Below, piece by piece: positions 57,086-64,000 of a stretch of DNA of 64,000 nucleotides. The notes below the pieces were generated by a model. That model did not search any database and was not told where the DNA came from. It worked only from the letters and a program-made list of their open reading frames with translations. A program made the position numbers and the translations under genes. The DNA lies in NCBI RefSeq assembly GCF_003261175.1, contig NZ_QLNP01000098.1, positions 310,001-374,000 on the forward strand, written 5' to 3'. Position 1 is the stretch's first letter. The number at the start of each line of letters is the position of its first letter. The DNA comes from Arthrobacter globiformis (GTDB lineage: Bacteria > Actinomycetota > Actinomycetes > Actinomycetales > Micrococcaceae).

Positions 57086-57502
57086 ATGGAATCCAGCGAA
57101 ACGCCAACCCCAGGTCAGTCCGACTCAGGTCAGCCCGAAAGCACCAGCCCCGGTCCGGCGCAGCATAGCCGCCTGGTCCGGTACGCACGCCCGGTGCTGA
57201 TCGCCGGAGCCGTTGTCGCCGTCGTCTGTCTTGTCCTGCTGGTGATCATCTTCCTGCTGGACTCCTTCAATGCCACCGTCTACTCGGTGGGCGGCAAGAA
57301 CATCGGCGACGCCACCGAGGAAGCCGGGCAGATCCGGGACCTGTACCTGGGGGCGCGTGTTGGCGGCATCGCGGTGCTCATCGTGTCGGTGCTGACCGCG
57401 GCGGCGGCGGCCGCCGTGCTTGTCCGCGAACAGCGTAAAGCGGGGGACGAAGACGCCGACGGCGGCGAGGACCTGGGGTTCGACGACCTCGCCGGGCGCT
57501 GA
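57086..57502 (+). CDS. Small two-helix membrane protein of unknown function
   Basis: 138 residues. Ser/Pro/Gly-rich N-terminus (1-28), a helix (about 36-58), a 40-residue outside loop with VGGKNIGDATEEAGQIRDLY, a second helix (about 92-112) and an acidic cytoplasmic tail. Not recognised. Divergent from the methyltransferase gene and upstream of groES on the same strand, but separated from it by the CIRCE-controlled promoter. Confidence 0.75.
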   Translation: MESSETPTPGQSDSGQPESTSPGPAQHSRLVRYARPVLIAGAVVAVVCLVLLVIIFLLDSFNATVYSVGGKNIGDATEEAGQIRDLYLGARVGGIAVLIVSVLTAAAAAAVLVREQRKAGDEDADGGEDLGFDDLAGR

Positions 57503-57537
57503 ACGAGAGGTCCGCGCGGGTTACGTGAGATGAAATT

Positions 57538-57564
57538 CTGGCACTCGCCTTGACCGAGTGCTAA
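57538..57564 (+). promoter_or_regulatory. CIRCE operator 1 upstream of groES
   Basis: Left arm CTGGCACTC (7 of 9 matches to TTAGCACTC), 9-bp spacer, right arm GAGTGCTAA (perfect). The spacer contains TTGACC, a good -35 box, so HrcA binding here would block RNA polymerase. Confidence 0.85.
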
Positions 57565-57584
57565 CCCCTTACATAGAGTCATCA

Positions 57585-57611
57585 TTAGCACTCTCCCTAG
57601 GAGGGTGCTAA
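57585..57611 (+). promoter_or_regulatory. CIRCE operator 2 upstream of groES
   Basis: TTAGCACTC, 9-bp spacer, GGGTGCTAA (one mismatch). It starts 47 bp after operator 1, near the expected transcript start. Confidence 0.92.
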
Positions 57612-57720
57612 CACACGAAGAGCTGCCAGCCTGGCTGCTGCCGGCACCGCGACGACGGTCTGCCGCCACGGCGCAACAGTTTTTACTGTCCATGAATTTT
57701 GACGAAAAGGAGAGGTCCGA

Positions 57721-58014
57721 GTGTCGGTCTCTATTAAGCCTCTTGAGGATCGTATTGTTGTCCGCCCGCTCGAAGCCGAGCAGACCACGGCTTCCGGCCT
57801 GGTCATCCCGGACTCCGCCCAGGAGAAGCCGCAGGAAGGCGAAGTTGTCGCAGTAGGCCCCGGCCGCTTCGAAGACGGCAACCGCGTACCGGTCGACGTA
57901 GCCGTTGGCGACGTCGTCATCTACTCGAAGTACGGCGGAACCGAAGTTAAGACCGGCGGCACGGAGTACCTCGTGCTCTCCGCCCGCGACGTTCTGGCGA
58001 TCGTCGTTAAGTAA
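57721..58014 (+). CDS. groES: Co-chaperonin GroES
   Basis: 97 residues from GTG with AGGAG upstream. [17 protein letters not shown], mobile loop [15 protein letters not shown] and [15 protein letters not shown] are standard. Caps GroEL. Controlled by the two CIRCE sites; the leader from the second CIRCE is about 110 nt. Confidence 0.98.
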   Translation: MSVSIKPLEDRIVVRPLEAEQTTASGLVIPDSAQEKPQEGEVVAVGPGRFEDGNRVPVDVAVGDVVIYSKYGGTEVKTGGTEYLVLSARDVLAIVVK

Positions 58015-58088
58015 CTCTTTGGATCCCCGTGCCGCTGCCCGCGTCTGATTTCATTCTGACCGGGCGGCGGCGCGGGGTTCTGTCTTGA

Positions 58089-59711
<1,623 letters not shown>

Positions 59712-59737
59712 GCTGCAGCCCGCTCTCGCGGCTTCAC

Positions 59738-59776
59738 AAGAAGGCCCGTCCAGCAACCGCTGGCCGGGCCTTCTTT
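59738..59776 (+). terminator. Rho-independent terminator after groEL
   Basis: AAGAAGGCCCG pairs with CGGGCCTTCTT, with an inner CCAGC/GCTGG stem and AACC loop. Short T-run follows. 26 bp after the groEL stop. Confidence 0.88.
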
Positions 59777-59895
59777 GCATTTACGGTGGCGTTTTCCCAG
59801 TTGAGACGCGGATCACATCCAGCGCGCTTGATTTGGTCTGAAAAATCACGAAACGGTAACGTGGTTACTTTGTGCTGCCGTTTGAGGGGTTATCT

Positions 59896-61956
59896 GTGCC
59901 AGAAACCAAGGAACACACCCAAGAGCCGCGGGCTGCCCGGCTGAAGGCCAAACCGGGCTACCGCCCCGAGGTCCAGGGCCTTCGTGCCCTCGCGGTGCTC
60001 ATGGTGGTCACTTACCACGTGTGGCTTGGCCGGGTTTCCGGCGGCGTGGATATTTTCCTCCTCATCTCGGCGTTCCTGCTGACCATGTCCTTCGTCCGCA
60101 AGGTGGAAAAGGGCACGCCGCTGCGCCTCGTGAGCCACTGGCTGCACCTCTTCAAGCGGCTGATCCCGGCCGCCGTCGTCGTGATCCTGGGCGTGCTGGC
60201 AGGAACCTGGCTGGTGCTGCCGCAGAGCCGCTGGCCCGACGTCCTCAGCGAGGCGTGGGCGTCCCTCCTCTACGGGCAGAACTGGCTGCTGGCCAACACG
60301 GCAGTGGATTACTACGCGCAGGACCACTCCGGAGCCAGCCCGCTCCAGCACTTCTGGTCGCTGTCCATCCAGGGCCAGGTCTTCATTCTCTGGCCCCTCA
60401 TCTTCGCCGGCTCCGCCCTGGTGTGGCAGCTGCTGCGGGCCCGCCGGGATGTCAGCTACCGGACCGTCCTGATGTTTGCCTTCGGCGGCATCTTCATCGC
60501 CTCCCTGGCGTACTCCATCGACCAGACGGCCAGCAACCAGGCCTACGCCTACTTCGATACCCGGACCCGGCTGTGGGAGTTCGCACTGGGATCGCTGCTG
60601 GCACTGGTGCTGCCCCACCTGAAACCGGGCAAGGCGCTGCGCGTTGTGCTCGGCTGGGCCGGGCTCGCCGCCATGATCTCCTGCGGCCTGCTGCTCACCG
60701 TTGACCGGTCCTTCCCGGGCCTCATCGCGCTGTGGCCCACCCTGGCGGCGGCCGCCATCATCGTGGCAGGGCACAGCGGCAGCCGGTTCGGCGTGGACAG
60801 GCTCCTGACCGTAAAGCCGCTGGTCGCGCTGGGGGACAACTCCTACGCCCTGTACCTCTGGCACTGGCCGGTCCTGGTCCTGTCACTGGCGGCCACCGGG
60901 ATCGAAAAGCCCAACCTGATCCAGGGTCTCGCCATTGTGGCCGGTTCCGTGGTGCTGGCCGTGCTCACCACCCGCTTCGTGGAAAAGCCCCTGCGCGAAT
61001 GGCACTGGCCGCAACTGCGGGCCTGGCGCACCGCCGTCGTCATTGTTGCCTGCGGCGCCCTGCTGGCCGGGCCGGTCGCCGTGTGGCAGACCAAGCTGAC
61101 CGCCGAAGAGGCGGCAGCAGCCGCGCAGCCGCGCGAACTGACCCCCGGTGCCGCCGCGCTGGCACCGGAGAACGCCGGCAAGGCGACGCCGGAAGCCACC
61201 GTGATCCCGGCACCTGCCGCCATGAAAAACGAGTGGGCGGACATCGACGGGCTGTGCACCGACGAAAACGTCCCCAGTGACCCCCTGCTCAACGGCTGCC
61301 TGCAGAACAGCAAGCCGGACAAGATCACCAAGCGGATCGTGGTGCTTGGCGATTCGCACGCGCAGCAGTACATGGCCGCGCTCGGCCCCATCGCCAGGGA
61401 CCACGGCTGGGAGGTAGTCACCCTCCTGAAGGGCAACTGCCGGTTCGGTGCCGAATCCCCGGAGCGCGACGCCGACTGCAACGCCTTCAACAAGGCCAGC
61501 GCCGCGTACGTCATGGAACACAAGCCGGACGCGGTGTTCACCGTGGCCTCCCTCACGCACAAGGAGGCGCCCTTTGAAACGGAGGTGCCCGGCTACCTGG
61601 AGGGGATCAAGCCGTTCACCGACGCGGGCATCGGTGTGGTGGGCGTCCGGGACAACCCCCGCTTCGCCATCAACATGCCCGAATGCGTCCAGAAGTACGG
61701 CACCGACGCTCCCGAGTGCAACCCGCCGCTGGGCGAATCCCTCGCCGCCAAGTCGCCGCTGGAGGCGTACCGTGGCAAGGTGGACGGGCTGCACCTGATG
61801 GACATGAGCGATTTCATCTGCGCGGGCGGCATCTGCCCGGCGGTGGTGGGCAACGTCTACGTCTACAAGGACGACAACCACCTCACCAAGACCTACGTCC
61901 AGTCCATGATTCCGATGTTCGAGAAGCGACTGCTGAAGGCGACCGGCTGGAAATAG
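59896..61956 (+). CDS. OafA/YrhL-type acyltransferase with C-terminal SGNH domain
   Basis: 686 residues from GTG at 59896, with GAGGGG 7 nt upstream. Acyltransferase-3 membrane domain of about ten helices (residues 30-390) with EVQGLRALAVLMVVTYHVW (the His) and SGGVDIFLLISAFLLT. After a linker, an exported SGNH esterase-like domain: VVLGDSHAQQYMAAL with the Ser and KDDNHLTKTYV with the Asp/His. Family role: O-acylation of cell-wall or surface glycans. Monocistronic by position. Confidence 0.92.
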   Translation: MPETKEHTQEPRAARLKAKPGYRPEVQGLRALAVLMVVTYHVWLGRVSGGVDIFLLISAFLLTMSFVRKVEKGTPLRLVSHWLHLFKRLIPAAVVVILGVLAGTWLVLPQSRWPDVLSEAWASLLYGQNWLLANTAVDYYAQDHSGASPLQHFWSLSIQGQVFILWPLIFAGSALVWQLLRARRDVSYRTVLMFAFGGIFIASLAYSIDQTASNQAYAYFDTRTRLWEFALGSLLALVLPHLKPGKALRVVLGWAGLAAMISCGLLLTVDRSFPGLIALWPTLAAAAIIVAGHSGSRFGVDRLLTVKPLVALGDNSYALYLWHWPVLVLSLAATGIEKPNLIQGLAIVAGSVVLAVLTTRFVEKPLREWHWPQLRAWRTAVVIVACGALLAGPVAVWQTKLTAEEAAAAAQPRELTPGAAALAPENAGKATPEATVIPAPAAMKNEWADIDGLCTDENVPSDPLLNGCLQNSKPDKITKRIVVLGDSHAQQYMAALGPIARDHGWEVVTLLKGNCRFGAESPERDADCNAFNKASAAYVMEHKPDAVFTVASLTHKEAPFETEVPGYLEGIKPFTDAGIGVVGVRDNPRFAINMPECVQKYGTDAPECNPPLGESLAAKSPLEAYRGKVDGLHLMDMSDFICAGGICPAVVGNVYVYKDDNHLTKTYVQSMIPMFEKRLLKATGWK

Positions 61957-62044
61957 CGCCTCGGCCGTGCCTTTGCTCACAAAGCCGTCCCGGAATATGG
62001 GGATCGCCGTAGAGGTTCTAGAATTTATTCAATACTTCTGCACA

Positions 62045-62071
62045 GGCCAGTCCCGTAATGACGGGCTGGTC
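62045..62071 (+). promoter_or_regulatory. guaB leader hairpin and -10 box
   Basis: GGCCAG-t-CCCGT pairs with ACGGG-CTGGTC around AATG. A TAGAAT box at 62019-62024 could be the guaB -10, placing this hairpin in its 5' leader. It may instead be the 3' hairpin of the acyltransferase gene. Low confidence. Confidence 0.35.
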
Positions 62072-62103
62072 ATCGGCTGCAACCCCTACCCGTGAACCTG
62101 TAA

Positions 62104-63636
<1,533 letters not shown>

Positions 63637-63642
63637 CCGGTT

Positions 63643-63692
63643 CCGCTGGTTGGGCCTGTCGAAACCCAGGCTTCGACAGGCCCAACCAGCGG
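63643..63692 (+). terminator. Perfect 21-bp stem-loop after guaB
   Basis: Arms 63643-63663 and 63672-63692 are fully complementary around an 8-nt loop, 6 bp after the guaB stop. No U-run. The arm has TCGACAGGCCCAACCAGC, like dispersed intergenic palindromes known in Arthrobacter. May act as terminator for guaB. Confidence 0.75.
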
Positions 63693-63704
63693 TTCCCCCG
63701 GGAC

Positions 63705-63710
63705 TAGGCT
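63705..63710 (+). promoter_or_regulatory. -10 box for the ABC exporter gene
   Basis: TAGGCT, 6 nt before the ATG at 63717; leaderless style. Confidence 0.45.
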
Positions 63711-63716
63711 GGAGCC

Positions 63717-64000
63717 ATGTCCCAACCGAGCCATCCCGCCGAACTGAACCCGAAAAGGGAACCCCAGCGGCGGCTGGCACTGAAGCCCTACGCCCGTGCC
63801 GTGGCCCAGGTGCTCCGCGTCAGTTTCCGCGCGTCGCCCGGTGCCGTGCTCATGAAGGTGGCCGGATCGCTGATCTCGGCGGTGCTGCCGCTGGTCACCA
63901 CGTACTTCGCCGGCCTGACCACCACCGCGCTGGCCGCAGCCTACAGCGGGGATGCCGCCGCCGGGCAGCAGGCCATCGTGTACGTCATCATCACTGCCGC
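63717..64000 (+). CDS. ABC transporter membrane-ATPase protein, N-terminus only
   Basis: Open to the right edge (94 residues visible). Polar N-terminus of about 30 residues, then a first membrane helix with VAGSLISAVLPLVTTYFAGL, typical of the exporter-type transmembrane domain fused to an ATPase, and a second helix starting at AIVYVIITA. The ATPase lies outside the window, so the assignment rests on the N-terminal pattern only. Confidence 0.5.
   Translation, partial: MSQPSHPAELNPKREPQRRLALKPYARAVAQVLRVSFRASPGAVLMKVAGSLISAVLPLVTTYFAGLTTTALAAAYSGDAAAGQQAIVYVIITA

Overview
The window is high-GC chromosomal DNA from an actinobacterium of the Arthrobacter/Pseudarthrobacter type (Micrococcaceae). 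The supports are the gene order rplM-rpsI-glmM ... coaA/glmS-acpS-nnr ... alr-tsaE-tsaB-rimI-tsaD ... groES-groEL ... guaB, a mycothiol gene (mshA) with inositol-phosphate synthase, a DUF222/13E12-type HNH protein, GTG/TTG starts, and many start codons placed 6-7 nt after a TAnnnT box (leaderless style). No rRNA, tRNA, IS element, prophage or CRISPR array was recognised. The genus is inferred from gene order and protein character, not from a search.

Layout. 1-1733: a DUF222/HNH endonuclease-like gene that runs off the left edge. 1816-4996: a membrane sensor kinase, a divergent OmpR-type regulator, and a small Hpt-like protein in which the phosphoacceptor histidine is replaced by leucine. 5103-12168 and 12417-19460: two complete Tad (Flp-type pilus) loci in tandem on the minus strand, both in the order flp-tadE-tadG-cpaB-cpaE-tadA-tadB-tadC, separated by a strong terminator and followed upstream by a single prepilin peptidase (19732-20397). 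20703-29802: housekeeping genes (ribosomal proteins L13/S9, GlmM, MscL, a VanY-like lipoprotein, CoaA, GlmS, AcpS, NAD(P)HX repair). 29913-36447: the treX-treY-treZ operon turning glycogen into trehalose. 36536-44526: aldo-keto reductase, inositol-3-phosphate synthase, a MerR regulator with a divergent DUF2306-type membrane protein, a frameshifted DUF559 gene, formate-THF ligase and MshA. 44716-47417: a divergent GH4 glycosidase/PfkB sugar kinase pair. 47481-51799: alr and the t6A genes tsaE-tsaB-rimI-tsaD. 51805-57502: a YbdK-like ligase, a GH3 lipoprotein, a shikimate dehydrogenase-like protein, a THUMP-like methyltransferase and a small membrane protein. 57538-59711: groES-groEL under two CIRCE operators. 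59896-64000: an OafA-type acyltransferase, guaB and the start of an ABC exporter.

How parts fit together. The two Tad loci probably build two separate pili or adhesive systems with different pilins but one shared prepilin peptidase; each has a strong stem-loop between the pilin gene and the assembly genes. GlmM and GlmS feed UDP-GlcNAc synthesis. Ino1 supplies inositol phosphate for MshA (mycothiol). TreX/Y/Z work in series.

Most unusual non-genic signal: a family of intergenic repeats with an exact 32-bp period at three loci (38853, 40256 and 41334), each starting just after a stop codon in the sense direction with a GGACGC-C/T-CT-A/C-TCACT-like leader; the longest array alternates two unit types.
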